Shown in pieces: positions 33,753-43,033 of a DNA stretch of 52,518 nucleotides. Every line of letters begins with the position of its first letter. Position 1 is the first letter of the stretch. The DNA is from an uncultured Bacilli bacterium. Its GTDB lineage: Bacteria > Bacillota_I > Bacilli_A > RF39 > UBA660. The DNA is taken from assembly GCA_934098375.1 (NCBI GenBank), contig CAKOOC010000005.1:1-52518 (forward strand). Direction: 5' to 3'. The position numbers and the translations under genes are program-made. Below the pieces are notes generated by a model that saw only the letters and a list, made by a program, of their open reading frames with translations, did not search any database and was not told the origin of the DNA.

Positions 33753-34097
33753 ATGTTATATCGTAAATTAGGTAGAGAAACACGCATCAGAAGAAGTATA
33801 TTAGCTGGACTTACTAAAGATGTAATTAAAAATGAATATGTTGTAACAACTGATGCTAGAGCAAAAGAAGTTAGAAAATTCGTTGATAAAATGATTACTT
33901 ATGGTAAAGATGGATCTTTAGTATCTAGAAGAAAAGCTTTAGCTTTCTTACAAAATGACACTGTTGCTGTAAATAAAGTATTTAATGAACTTAGCAAGCG
34001 TTATGAAAACCGTAATGGTGGTTACACTCGTTTAATTAAATTAAATGAACGTAAAGGCGACGATGCTATGCAAATCAGATTAGAATTAGTTGACTAA
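33753..34097 (+). CDS. rplQ: 50S ribosomal protein L17
   Basis: 114 residues: MLYRKLGRETRIRRSILAGL, then TTDARAKEVRKFVDKMITYGKD. Last gene of the superoperon, which is closed by a strong terminator. The ECF transporter genes that usually follow in Bacilli are absent here. Confidence 0.97.
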   Translation: MLYRKLGRETRIRRSILAGLTKDVIKNEYVVTTDARAKEVRKFVDKMITYGKDGSLVSRRKALAFLQNDTVAVNKVFNELSKRYENRNGGYTRLIKLNERKGDDAMQIRLELVD

Positions 34098-34126
34098 TTT
34101 TAATATTTGATAATCAAAAATTATCG

Positions 34127-34156
34127 AAGTCTATGGTTAATACCATAGACTTTTTA
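34127..34156 (+). terminator. Terminator of the ribosomal superoperon
   Basis: AAGTCTATGG (34127-34136), loop TTAATA, CCATAGACTT (34143-34152), then TTT. Its loop and 3' arm also form the left end of a repeat found again at 52374. Confidence 0.9.
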
Positions 34157-34227
34157 CGTATGCAATATTAACTTGATATGGTGGGAGTATTTATATAATA
34201 AGATAGAAAACATCGGGTGATTTTAAA
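34137..34227 (+). repeat. Surface-gene 5' cassette, copy 1
   Basis: Imperfect match to 52374-52467. Shared blocks: TTAATACCATAGACTTTTTA, ATATTAACTTGA, TGGGTGGG-like, ATAGAAAA, ATCGGGTGA, and then an ATG of a membrane-anchored protein in both copies. Confidence 0.8.
34173..34199 (+). promoter_or_regulatory. Promoter of the surface cassette
   Basis: TTGATA (34173-34178), short 15-nt spacer, TATAAT (34194-34199). The short spacer compared with 17 in the copy at 52410 may weaken it. Confidence 0.6.
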
Positions 34228-34428
34228 ATGAGAAGAAAAGAAAAAGCCATGATAATATTTTCTATTATAGGTGTAATTTTAAGTTTGTCAGGAATAACTT
34301 ATGCATATTTAAGAACAAGAAATGAACAAGAAGATAAAAATATAATAACAACTTTAACATGTCTAAATATATCACTAGAAAATATTAAAGAAGGAATAAA
34401 ATTAGAACTATTCGGTCCTCGGTCATGA
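34228..34428 (+). pseudogene. Truncated TasA/camelysin-like protein, N-terminal 66 residues only
   Basis: Starts ATG 34228 after ATCGGGTGA. A membrane segment (MIIFSIIGVILSLSGITYAYL, about 8-28) is followed by TCLNISLENIKEGIKLE, closely like the protein at 16254. It then runs out of the family into LFGPRS and a TGA. The remaining ~130 residues of the domain are missing. The truncation coincides with a join to a foreign 3' end (34410-34517). A 66-residue peptide could still be made, but its function would be lost. Confidence 0.75.
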
Positions 34429-34517
34429 TTGGTCTTCGTCCGGCAATTTCTCTTACGAGCACAACGACGATATCTGGAGGAAATGGCACCTCATCAAATC
34501 CCTTTATAATAAATTAA
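34410..34517 (+). pseudogene. 3' remnant of a DUF6273-like surface gene
   Basis: In a different frame from the preceding fragment the sequence reads RSSVMIGLRPAISL, then TSTTTISGGNGTSSNPFIIN and TAA. This parallels the ends of both units of the 691-residue protein (VRPSLYLKSDVKVVGGTGTSSDPYT), so it is a third, non-identical member of that family. GC-richer codons (CGGTCCTCGG, CGTCCGGC) recall its variable segments. No start codon is available. Confidence 0.75.
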
Positions 34518-34566
34518 AAACATAGTTCATTATTATTAAATTACTATTGAACTATGTTTTTCTTTT
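34518..34566 (+). terminator. Terminator, probably bidirectional
   Basis: AAACATAGTTCA (34518-34529) pairs with TGAACTATGTTT (34548-34559), T-rich on both sides, so it can also end the minus-strand deoD transcript. Confidence 0.8.
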
Positions 34567-34589
34567 TAAATAAAATCAAATTTTAAAAT

Positions 34590-35309
34590 TTATCTAATTA
34601 TACTTTCCAATGCTAAAACAATCATTTCATCTAGTGTTTGCTGTCTTTCTTCTGGAGTTAAATTATTTTGGGGTTCAAACTTACTATCACTAATAGATAC
34701 CAAACAAGTTGCATCCCTCTTCAAAAAATTAGCAACCGTATAAATACCAAAAGCTTCCATTTCTGACGCTAACAAATTCACATTTTTAGGAATATCTCTA
34801 AGTAAATGATTAATAGGTTCATAGCAATCAAATACTTCTGAAGTATAAATAGTACCCTTAATAACATTCGTGCCTAATTTTGCAGCTTTATCTAAAATAA
34901 TTTGATTTAAATTATTAGATGAGGCAATCTTTTTAGATTTATTTTTCGTAAGAGCATATCTAAAATTAGAATGAGAAAAAGCATAAGTCCCAAGAACAAT
35001 ATCTCTAACTTTAATATTCTCATTTAATGCACCCGCCGAACCAACTCTAATTAACTTCTTAACATTATAAAATTTAAATAATTCATAAGCATATAAACTA
35101 GCACTAGGTATACCCATTCCAGAACCTATAACTGTAACTTTCTTACCTTTATAAATACCTGTATAACCAAGCATATTTCTTACATCATTAATAAGCTCAG
35201 CTTTTTCTAAATATTTTTCTGCGATATATTTAGCCCTTAAAGGATCTCCCGGTAAAAGCACTCTAGGAGCAATTTTATCTTTATTGCAAACTATATGTAT
35301 AGGATTCAT
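34590..35309 (-). CDS. deoD: Purine-nucleoside phosphorylase, DeoD type
   Basis: 239 residues from the ATG whose first base is 35309; an in-frame TTG at 35318 is possible, but AAAGG is better placed for the ATG. DeoD signatures: LLPGDPLRAKYIAEKYLE, VIGSGMGIPSASLYAYEL, IRVGSAGAL, and ASEMEAFGIY with the purine-binding Glu-Met-Glu. SISDSKF carries the catalytic Asp. Phosphorolysis of purine (deoxy)nucleosides for salvage. It stands alone on the minus strand. Confidence 0.94.
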   Translation of the reverse strand: MNPIHIVCNKDKIAPRVLLPGDPLRAKYIAEKYLEKAELINDVRNMLGYTGIYKGKKVTVIGSGMGIPSASLYAYELFKFYNVKKLIRVGSAGALNENIKVRDIVLGTYAFSHSNFRYALTKNKSKKIASSNNLNQIILDKAAKLGTNVIKGTIYTSEVFDCYEPINHLLRDIPKNVNLLASEMEAFGIYTVANFLKRDATCLVSISDSKFEPQNNLTPEERQQTLDEMIVLALESIIR

Positions 35310-35407
35310 TATAATCAACTACCTTTCTTCAAAATTATAACTTAAATATGTTATAATGTCATTATAAAAAGATAAAAAATAGGTATAATAGTAAAGAGGC
35401 GAAAAAT

Positions 35408-36664
35408 ATGGTTTATAACAAACAAATGATGGGTGGATATAATCTGCACACCTTAAAAACCGATAAATTTAAACAAGTACACGTGGAAATTATTTTTAGA
35501 AATAATATTAAAAAAGAAGAAATAACTAAAAGAAATATTTTATTTGACTATTTAATGGAAGTATCTAAAAATTATCCAACGAGAAGAGAACTAGAAATAA
35601 AATTAGAAGATTTATATAATGCTAGTATTTATAACACTACAAACAGAGTAGGAGCAAGTATTATAACCAATTTCTGCATGGACTTTATCAATCCTTCTTA
35701 TACAGAACGTAGCATTTTAGAAGAATCAATTAAACTAATTTTCGATTTAATATTTAATCCTTTAGTAAAAAATGCTGAGTTCGATGAAAAAACTTTAAAT
35801 TTAATAAAAACTAGATTAAAAGATGAAATAAATAGTATTAAAGAAAATGCAAAAAAACATTCGCTAAGTGAAGCCAGAAATGCTTTAAAAGTTATTCCTT
35901 CATCATTAAGTAGTATTGGCTATTTAGAAGATATAGAAGAAATTAGTCCTAGTAATTTATATGAGTATTATGAAAAACTTTTAAAAAATGATTATATAGA
36001 TATTTATGTTGTAGGTAATTTAGATATGGATGAAGTTAGTAAATATGTTCATAAATATGCAAACTTTAATGTTATAAAGACTCATCCTATTTCATTATAT
36101 GTTGATAATCCTAAATTTAAAGAAACCCTTATTTCTAAACCATATAACTATATTCAAACATCTATCGTGGCCGTCTTAAGTTTAAATAATTTAACTAGTT
36201 ATGAAAAAAAATACTCAGCCGTAATATACAATATTATTTTGGGTGGCTTTTCTTTAGAATCTAAACTATATAAAAGATTAAGAAATGATAACTCTTTGTG
36301 CTACAATGTAAACTCTTATTATCAAAAATATGATGGTTTAATATATATAACTACCGGAGTCGATGTAAACTCTAAAAATAAAGCCATTTCTTTAATAAAA
36401 GACTCATTAAGAGATATGCTTCATAGTGTAACTGATAAAGAACTTGCCCAGGCTAAATCATATATTCAAACTAGTATTATAATGTCAAATGATTCCCTTA
36501 ATAAAATGGTAGATAATAAATTCTTTGAAGATATCAGTGATTTAGATGACTATGAAACAAGACTAAAAACCTTTAGAAATATCACCTTAGACGATATTCA
36601 TGAAGTAGCTAAAAAAGTATCTCTTGGATTAATTTATACCCTAGATGGAGGTAAAAATGAATAA
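35408..36664 (+). CDS. yfmF: M16-family peptidase-like protein, inactive partner (YfmF)
   Basis: 418 residues with the M16 fold but no HxxEH zinc motif; at its place reads ILFDYLMEVSKNYPTRRELE. Other family parts are intact (IILGGFSLESKLYKRLRNDNSLCY). Heterodimeric M16 systems pair an inactive and an active chain, and the active chain lies immediately downstream with an 8-base overlap. Homologous Bacillus genes are annotated as EF-P 5-aminopentanol modification-associated; efp is not in this window. Confidence 0.88.
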   Translation: MVYNKQMMGGYNLHTLKTDKFKQVHVEIIFRNNIKKEEITKRNILFDYLMEVSKNYPTRRELEIKLEDLYNASIYNTTNRVGASIITNFCMDFINPSYTERSILEESIKLIFDLIFNPLVKNAEFDEKTLNLIKTRLKDEINSIKENAKKHSLSEARNALKVIPSSLSSIGYLEDIEEISPSNLYEYYEKLLKNDYIDIYVVGNLDMDEVSKYVHKYANFNVIKTHPISLYVDNPKFKETLISKPYNYIQTSIVAVLSLNNLTSYEKKYSAVIYNIILGGFSLESKLYKRLRNDNSLCYNVNSYYQKYDGLIYITTGVDVNSKNKAISLIKDSLRDMLHSVTDKELAQAKSYIQTSIIMSNDSLNKMVDNKFFEDISDLDDYETRLKTFRNITLDDIHEVAKKVSLGLIYTLDGGKNE

Positions 36665-37940
36665 AATTGAAATATTGGGTGCCAAAGAAACCTTATATAA
36701 AGAACATTTAGATAACGGCTTAGATATTTATATGGTTCCTAATAATAATGTTAAAAATTTTTATTTAACCCTAAGTGTCAAATATGGTTCCATCTACAAC
36801 AAATTTAAAATTGGTACTAAAAATTATGATATGCCTAAAGGAATTGCTCATTATTTAGAACATCTAATGTTTAATATGCCTGACCGTAATGCCTTTGATT
36901 ATTTTGGTGACTTAGGCAGCCCTGTTAATGCCTTTACTTCTTTTGATACAACCTGTTATGAAGTATTTGCAAACGACAAATTTAAAGAAAACTTATCATA
37001 TTTAATTAAGTATGTTTATACTCCATATTTTACTAAAGAACTAGTAAATAATGAGCGAGGCATTATCACTGAAGAAGTTAAAATGTATGAAGATATGCCT
37101 GCAACAAGCCTATATTATGATTCCTTAAAATCAGTTTTAGTCAATGATGAAAGAAGATTTTTAATTAGTGGCACTGTCGAAGATGTTAAAAAAATAACCT
37201 TAGATGATATTGAAACCGTATATAATGCTTTTTATCATCCTGAAAATATGTTTTTAATAATTACCGGTAATTTTAATCCCGAAGAAGCAGTCGCCATTGT
37301 TGAAGATGCTATGTCTAACTTTGAATTTCCTGAATATAAAAAACCAGAATTAAAAAGTCCTGATGAACCATTTAAAGTTACAAGTGAATATAGCAAAATT
37401 AAAGCAAATATTGATAAATCTAAAGTCGCTATATCAATTAAATATCCCAAAAGTAGTTTTAAATCTTTGAAATTATCAGATGTTACTTTAAAATTATACT
37501 TTAACTTAATTATGCTTTTAAATTTTGGAAACACTTCTATTTTAAAAGATGAATTAACCAGTAATGGTATTTTAACCGATGATATATCATTTTCTTTATT
37601 GCAAACAGAAGATTACTTTATTGAAACCATAATGGCTTCTACATACTATCCAGATTATTTTATAAAAAGAGTAAAAGATACTTTAGATAATCCTGTTATA
37701 AAAGAAGAAGATCTTCAAAGAAAAAAGAAATTATGTATTAGTAATCTTATTATGATGTTTGATGATATTGAAATTGTAAACGCTGAAATCGCTAAAGATT
37801 TACTTGATAATGGTGAATACTTAAATGATATTTATACTATCTATAAACATTTAAATTATGACGATTTAATAAGAGTTTCTGATAAAATGAATAAGTATGT
37901 TTACAGCGTTAATATTTTAGTTCCTGAAGAAGAAAATTAG
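36657..37940 (+). CDS. yfmH: M16-family zinc peptidase, active partner (YfmH)
   Basis: 427 residues from ATG 36657 (GGAGG at 36647-36651). The inverted zinc motif HYLEH is at residues 65-69, and the third ligand is expected at Glu139/Glu140 in NNERGIITEEVKMYED. GSPVNAFTSFDTTCYEV is typical of the YfmH group. Together with YfmF it should form a cytosolic clam-shell protease for small peptides. Followed by its own terminator. Confidence 0.92.
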   Translation: MNKIEILGAKETLYKEHLDNGLDIYMVPNNNVKNFYLTLSVKYGSIYNKFKIGTKNYDMPKGIAHYLEHLMFNMPDRNAFDYFGDLGSPVNAFTSFDTTCYEVFANDKFKENLSYLIKYVYTPYFTKELVNNERGIITEEVKMYEDMPATSLYYDSLKSVLVNDERRFLISGTVEDVKKITLDDIETVYNAFYHPENMFLIITGNFNPEEAVAIVEDAMSNFEFPEYKKPELKSPDEPFKVTSEYSKIKANIDKSKVAISIKYPKSSFKSLKLSDVTLKLYFNLIMLLNFGNTSILKDELTSNGILTDDISFSLLQTEDYFIETIMASTYYPDYFIKRVKDTLDNPVIKEEDLQRKKKLCISNLIMMFDDIEIVNAEIAKDLLDNGEYLNDIYTIYKHLNYDDLIRVSDKMNKYVYSVNILVPEEEN

Positions 37941-37968
37941 CCTTTATTAATTTAAAGGTTTTTTATTT
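37941..37968 (+). terminator. Terminator of yfmF-yfmH
   Basis: CCTTTATTAATTTAAAGG hairpin (37941-37958) followed by TTTTTTATTT. Confidence 0.75.
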
Positions 37969-38027
37969 GCAAAAAAATAAAGGAAATCGAAAAGTTTTCG
38001 TTAATATAAATTATGAAAGGAGAGTTA

Positions 38028-38771
38028 ATGGAATTTATAAAATATTATAAAAAATATATTATAGGAGGATTAGGTATTCTTTTAGTTTTTAGTGCGGCTT
38101 TTTATTTTAAAGAAGAAAAAAGTGTTACTTCTATTAAAAATGACGATTTATTATTATCTGATAATAGTAATTTGACTAAAGAGCAAAATCTAGAAGACAA
38201 AGAAAATATCATTTATGTTGATGTAAAAGGAGCCGTTAAAAAGCCAGGTGTCTATGAACTTACAACTAATGATAAAATTATTGATGCGATTAACAAAGCT
38301 GGCGGAATTAAGAATACTGGTACAACTGAAAATATTAATCTAAGTAAAAAGTTAACTAATGAAATGGTTATTTATATATTTACTAAAAAAGAACTAACTA
38401 AAAATGAAAAGCCAAATGTCGTAGCAAGTGAGCCTTGTAAATGCGAAACTATTGTAGTTGATAATTGTGCTAGTAAAGAAGAAAATACTATTTCTAATGA
38501 TGAAAAAAACGCTAACACAATTACTAATTCTTCTGATGACAATTCAAATAATAGTAACTTTTCTGCTACTAATGAAACTAAAAAAATAAATATTAATAAG
38601 GCTACTAAAGATGAGCTAACAACTATTAAAGGTATTGGTGCATCTAAAGCTGAAAATATAATCAAGTATAGAGAAGAAAATGGCCCTTTTAAACAAATAG
38701 AAGATATTACCAAAGTAAGTGGTTTAGGTGAATCTATTTTTAATAAAATTAAAGAATTTATTACAGTCTAA
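38028..38771 (+). CDS. comEA: ComEA-like DNA receptor
   Basis: 247 residues from ATG 38028 (AAAGGAG at 38016-38022 excludes the ATG at 38013). One membrane segment (YIIGGLGILLVFSAAFYF), then a SLBB-type domain (YVDVKGAVKKPGVYEL), an Asn/Ser linker, and a C-terminal double helix-hairpin-helix (INKATKDELTTIKGIGASKA ... VSGLGESIFNKI) that binds double-stranded DNA. Part of the DNA-uptake machinery; paired with comEC, which it overlaps by 44 bases. comEB is absent. Confidence 0.93.
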   Translation: MEFIKYYKKYIIGGLGILLVFSAAFYFKEEKSVTSIKNDDLLLSDNSNLTKEQNLEDKENIIYVDVKGAVKKPGVYELTTNDKIIDAINKAGGIKNTGTTENINLSKKLTNEMVIYIFTKKELTKNEKPNVVASEPCKCETIVVDNCASKEENTISNDEKNANTITNSSDDNSNNSNFSATNETKKININKATKDELTTIKGIGASKAENIIKYREENGPFKQIEDITKVSGLGESIFNKIKEFITV

Positions 38772-40755
38772 TGTTTTTTATTTTTTTCTTCTTATTTTTA
38801 TAATTTGCTTTATTTTAATTAATTATTTCCTAGTGCCAAATAAAAGCACAATAAATAGTGAAGAAAATATTAAAGGTACTATTACCAATATTAAAATTAA
38901 AGATGATAAAGTGCATCTTACTTTAAAAATAAACCGTAAAGAAGATTTAATTGTATACCTAAAAGATTATGGAGATTTTAATTTTCAATTGGGAATGAAA
39001 CTTAATGTTTCTGGAAAGTTAAATATTCCCAGTAAAAACACCATTTTTAATTGTTTTAATTATCAAAAATATTTATATCATCATCATATTTTTTATACAC
39101 TTACGGATAGTAAATTTGAAGTTATTAACGATGAAATAAATTTTATATATAAGATAAAAAATTATATAATTAAAAGAAGTAATGATTCTAAAAATAAAGG
39201 TTATCTTAAAGCATTTATTATTGGGGATAAGAATGAATTAGAATCATATAAAACCTATACTAAAAATGGCGTAAGTCATCTTTTTGCTCTAAGTGGAATG
39301 CATATTAGTTTATTATCTGGAATTTTACTTTTTCTTTTAAAGAAAAATAGTAAAGCTAATTTAATTGTAATCTTATTTTTAATAGTTTATTCTTTTATAA
39401 CTAATTATTCGGCCAGTTTAAATCGCAGTATAGTTCTTTTCATACTATTAAAAATTAATAAGAAATTAGATTTAAATATATCCACTTTAAAAGTATTATA
39501 TCTAACTATGTTTTTCTTAATTTTAAGTAATTATTTAATTATTTTTGATATAGGTTTTATTTATTCTTGTAGTGTTTCCTTTGGACTTATCTATAGTAGA
39601 AAATTTTATAAAAATAATTATATATATAATCTTTTTGTTACAAGTATCATGGCCTTTTTATTTAGTTTGCCAATAACGCTATCAAACAATTATGAGATAA
39701 ATCTATTATCTATAGTAAGTAATTTAATTATCGTCCCTTTGGTTAGTGTTATTATTTATCCGTTATCATTATTGGTTTTTATTTTTCCTTTTTTAGACGT
39801 AATTTTAACTATCTTTATAAGTATTTTAGAATTTATAAATAATTTATTAAGTTTTATTCCTCTTAATTTAATTATTTGTAAAATACCTATATATTTATAT
39901 CTTATTTATTACACATTTCTTATTTTATTTATAAATACTAATAAAACCAAATATTTGTTATTTAATATTTTATTTATTGCCATATTAAAAATTATACCTT
40001 TATTTTCTCATACCTTATATGTTGATTATTTAGATGTTGGTCAAGGAGATAGTGCCTTATTATCATTTAAAAATAAAGCTGTATTAATCGATACTGGTGG
40101 CCAAAGAAACTATAATGTTAGTGACAATACAATGGTATTTTTAAAAAGTAAAGGAATTAGTAAATTATCTTATTTAGTTCTAACACATGGAGATTATGAC
40201 CATATGGGAGAAGCAATAAATCTTGTAGATAACTTTATAGTAGAAAAAGTTATTTTCAATTGTGGTGAGTTTAATGATTTAGAACAAGAATTAATTAAAG
40301 TATTAAATCAAAAGAAGATAAAATATTATTCATGTGTTAAAGAATTAAATATTGATAATAACAAGTTATATTTTCTCCAAACGAAAAAATATGACAATGA
40401 AAATGATAATTCAAATGTTATTTATACAAAGCTTAATGGTTATAAGTTTATATTTATGGGAGATGCATCAAGTACGACTGAAAAAGAAATAATGAGTATT
40501 TATAACTTACCAGATATAGATGTATTAAAAGTAGGACATCATGGAAGTAGGACAAGTTCAAGTATTGAATTTATTAATGAGATTAATCCAAAGTATTCAA
40601 TAATTAGTGTCGGAAAGAATAACCGTTATGGTCATCCTAATAAAGAGACATTAGATAATCTGAAAGATTCAAAAATATATAGAACGGATCAAAATGGAAG
40701 TATTATGTTTAAAATTAAAAATAATAAATTAAAGATAGAAACATGTACACCATAG
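38728..40755 (+). CDS. comEC: ComEC/Rec2 DNA-uptake channel with metallo-beta-lactamase domain
   Basis: 675 residues. A GTG start at 38728 is the only usable start in frame near the N-terminus; it gives an unusual 44-base overlap with comEA and only a weak RBS. N-terminal membrane segment and OB-like region, competence domain (FALSGMHISLLSGILLF, about residues 185-201) with many membrane segments, then a C-terminal MBL domain: YLDVGQGDSALL, LTHGDYDHMG, VGHHGSRTSSS. The protein moves single-stranded DNA across the membrane. The MBL motif HxDxDHMG appears as HGDYDHMG, with Gly at the usual position as in other ComECs. Confidence 0.93.
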   Translation: MNLFLIKLKNLLQSNVFYFFLLIFIICFILINYFLVPNKSTINSEENIKGTITNIKIKDDKVHLTLKINRKEDLIVYLKDYGDFNFQLGMKLNVSGKLNIPSKNTIFNCFNYQKYLYHHHIFYTLTDSKFEVINDEINFIYKIKNYIIKRSNDSKNKGYLKAFIIGDKNELESYKTYTKNGVSHLFALSGMHISLLSGILLFLLKKNSKANLIVILFLIVYSFITNYSASLNRSIVLFILLKINKKLDLNISTLKVLYLTMFFLILSNYLIIFDIGFIYSCSVSFGLIYSRKFYKNNYIYNLFVTSIMAFLFSLPITLSNNYEINLLSIVSNLIIVPLVSVIIYPLSLLVFIFPFLDVILTIFISILEFINNLLSFIPLNLIICKIPIYLYLIYYTFLILFINTNKTKYLLFNILFIAILKIIPLFSHTLYVDYLDVGQGDSALLSFKNKAVLIDTGGQRNYNVSDNTMVFLKSKGISKLSYLVLTHGDYDHMGEAINLVDNFIVEKVIFNCGEFNDLEQELIKVLNQKKIKYYSCVKELNIDNNKLYFLQTKKYDNENDNSNVIYTKLNGYKFIFMGDASSTTEKEIMSIYNLPDIDVLKVGHHGSRTSSSIEFINEINPKYSIISVGKNNRYGHPNKETLDNLKDSKIYRTDQNGSIMFKIKNNKLKIETCTP

Positions 40756-40769
40756 AAAGGAAAATTAAA

Positions 40770-41594
40770 ATGAATGAAATAAAAGAATATAATGAAAAAG
40801 TATTTGAAGATATTAAACATATAGACGAGAAAGGTAATGAATATTGGTTATCAAGAGAATTAATGCCATTACTTGAATATACATTATGGCAAAATTTTCA
40901 TAGAAAAATAAAAGTAGCAATGGAAAATTGTATAAATAGTAATTTTGCCATTTCAGACCATTTTATTGACGTTAATAAAATGGTTGATATTGGATCAAAT
41001 ACAAAAAGAAAAGTTTTGGATTATAAACTATCTAGATATGCCTGCTATTTAATAGTACTTAATTGTGATCCAAGGAAAAAAGTAATTTCCTTGGCTAAAA
41101 CTTACTTTGCAATTCAAACAAGAAAACAGGAACTATCTGAAAAAGAGTATAATAAACTATCCGAAGATGAGAAAAGATTATATAGAAGAAATCAAGCAAG
41201 AAAAGGTAATTATAATTTAAATAAAACAGCAGTTAATAGTGGAGTAAAAGATTTATCTAGATTTCATAATGCTGGATATAAAGGATTATATAATGGTGAA
41301 ACAGCAGATGATATATTTAAAAGGAAAAAATTAAGATATAGAGAAGATATATTAGATAATATGGGAAGTGAAGAACTTGCAGATAATATATTTAGGATTG
41401 CTCAAACAGATGCTAAATTAAAAAGAGATAATGTTGATAATGAATATACTGCAAACTCTGTTCATTATGAAGTAGGTAGAGAGATTAGAAATAGTATTAA
41501 AAGATTAGGTGGAACAATGCCAGAAGATTTACCAACTCCAGAAAAAAGTTTAAAAGAAATAGAAAAAGAAACTAAATGTAAAGTTATTAAGTAA
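40770..41594 (+). CDS. dinD: DNA damage-inducible protein D (DinD), BRO-N family
   Basis: 274 residues from ATG 40770 (GAAAGG at 40755-40760), the usual DinD length. BRO-N-like start (FEDIKHIDEKGNEYWLSRELMPLL) and the DinD block FAIQTRKQELSEKEYNKLSE, followed by RFHNAGYKGLYNGETADDI. In E. coli DinD inhibits RecA and is LexA-controlled; no SOS box was identified upstream here. It follows comEC by 15 bases, so it may be read with the competence genes, or mark the left edge of an accessory insert. Confidence 0.9.
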   Translation: MNEIKEYNEKVFEDIKHIDEKGNEYWLSRELMPLLEYTLWQNFHRKIKVAMENCINSNFAISDHFIDVNKMVDIGSNTKRKVLDYKLSRYACYLIVLNCDPRKKVISLAKTYFAIQTRKQELSEKEYNKLSEDEKRLYRRNQARKGNYNLNKTAVNSGVKDLSRFHNAGYKGLYNGETADDIFKRKKLRYREDILDNMGSEELADNIFRIAQTDAKLKRDNVDNEYTANSVHYEVGREIRNSIKRLGGTMPEDLPTPEKSLKEIEKETKCKVIK

Positions 41595-41687
41595 AAATCA
41601 GAAAATCCCCAATATTATGCTAAAATGTATGTAAGAAGCGTAAAGACAACAAAGTGAAAATAAGAACTATCTAAAAAAGGAGATAAT

Positions 41688-42134
41688 ATGATTGTACAAG
41701 TAAAAGATGATATTTTAGCAGAAAAATGTGATGAATTACTTACAAAATTAATAGAAGATGAAAGAAAGTACAATAATAAAATAAATGAATTCTTTATTGT
41801 CGTAGATTATTTTAAAAATGTCATAAATGATGATAATAATATTCTCCTTTGCTATAAAATGGATGAAAACGTCGTAGGATACATATTTTTTAAATATATA
41901 AATAACATTGACGGAGTAGGTTATTTAATAGATGGATTATTTGTTGAAGAAGCGTACCGAAATAAAGGTATTGCCAAGTCATTAATTAGTGAAGGATTAA
42001 AAAGAATAGATAGTATAAAAAAAGATTTTATAGATATAAAAGTAATGGCAAACAATAAAATTGCTATGAAATTATATGAATCGTTCGGGTTTGAAATATT
42101 TAGTATTAAATTAAGAAAAAAAGAAATTAAGTAA
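41688..42134 (+). CDS. GNAT-family N-acetyltransferase
   Basis: 148 residues. Acetyl-CoA-binding motif A: DGLFVEEAYRNKGIAKSLIS (about 84-103, Q/RxxGxA pattern as RNKGIA), followed by motif B with ANNKIAMKLYESFGFEI near residues 124-140. Substrate unknown. RBS AAAAAAGGAG. It sits between DinD and an unknown gene in a probable accessory segment. Confidence 0.85.
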   Translation: MIVQVKDDILAEKCDELLTKLIEDERKYNNKINEFFIVVDYFKNVINDDNNILLCYKMDENVVGYIFFKYINNIDGVGYLIDGLFVEEAYRNKGIAKSLISEGLKRIDSIKKDFIDIKVMANNKIAMKLYESFGFEIFSIKLRKKEIK

Positions 42135-42151
42135 TAGAGAGGAACATTAAA

Positions 42152-42970
42152 ATGATAATTAAAGGTGCTAATCTAGGAGAAGTATCGGCTGAACTAAAAA
42201 ATCTATCCGATTATTCTTGGACAGATGATGAAAGATTAAAGCAAATAATAAAAAAGATAGAAAACTTATATTTAAATAGTCAATCGCAGTCAAAGGATTA
42301 TCCTATTAATCCATTATCAATTGACTCAGATGAAAATGTAATTTTAAAAGAACATGCTGTATATCATAGATGTTCAAATTCTTTAGAATCCCTAAAAACA
42401 ATTTCTGAGCATGGTATTTTAGCAAGTGAATGGTTTGGCACTTTAGAAAGTGAAAGAGAAGGTTGTTTTTGTGCATTTATTACTAGAATGAAAGGAGCAA
42501 ACTTTCCTTTTAAAGGTGCACTGGGTGAAGATGATCGAAGTGCTTTAAATATAGGGAAAAATGTTAATTTGTTTTTTGATGATGATAATTATCTGTTTAA
42601 ATGTTTGCTTCATTTAGATTATTTTGAGTTTGCTCATCAAAAACGAGTAAACCCTAATTACCGTGAATTATATAGCAAAGACGAATTAGAAATATTAGAA
42701 GAACTTATTGAGCCTCTATCACCATCTGGTAAGGATATGCGAAAAGATTACGATTTTAAAACTAATTATTGGTCTGCCATCCCTGGAGGAATACCATCTG
42801 CATTTATTAATGGAATATGTATAAAAAATAATAATTATACTAAAGAAGAATTAGATGAAATTAACGCTTTATTTCCCCATGCTGTAATTTTTGATGCCAA
42901 TAAAAAAGTATTAAGATATCCTTTTATTAAAAGCAGTGAAAAAACGACGCTTACTGATTATAAAATATAA
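42152..42970 (+). CDS. Unknown protein, possible ADP-ribosyltransferase-like N-terminal motif
   Basis: 272 residues, soluble, no membrane segment. The stretch YHRCSNSLESLKTISEHGIL (about 69-88) resembles the 'H-x-T/S...L..I...G(I/L)' entry strand of DarT/ART-like enzymes, and GGIPSAFINGICIKNN near 212-227 has the look of their later beta strands. I could not identify the remaining catalytic residues, so this is a weak structural guess; the protein is otherwise unrecognised. RBS AGAGAGGAAC. Probably one transcript with the GNAT gene, 17 bases upstream. Confidence 0.5.
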   Translation: MIIKGANLGEVSAELKNLSDYSWTDDERLKQIIKKIENLYLNSQSQSKDYPINPLSIDSDENVILKEHAVYHRCSNSLESLKTISEHGILASEWFGTLESEREGCFCAFITRMKGANFPFKGALGEDDRSALNIGKNVNLFFDDDNYLFKCLLHLDYFEFAHQKRVNPNYRELYSKDELEILEELIEPLSPSGKDMRKDYDFKTNYWSAIPGGIPSAFINGICIKNNNYTKEELDEINALFPHAVIFDANKKVLRYPFIKSSEKTTLTDYKI

Positions 42971-43033
42971 TAAAAATATAAAATAGGCAAAATTACTATA
43001 CTTAAATCGAAAAAAATCCATATTATATAATGT

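Noticed and set aside
41594..41688. Possible terminator or att site after dinD
   Set aside because: No hairpin with T tract and no direct repeat with the other edge near 43100 could be found by eye.
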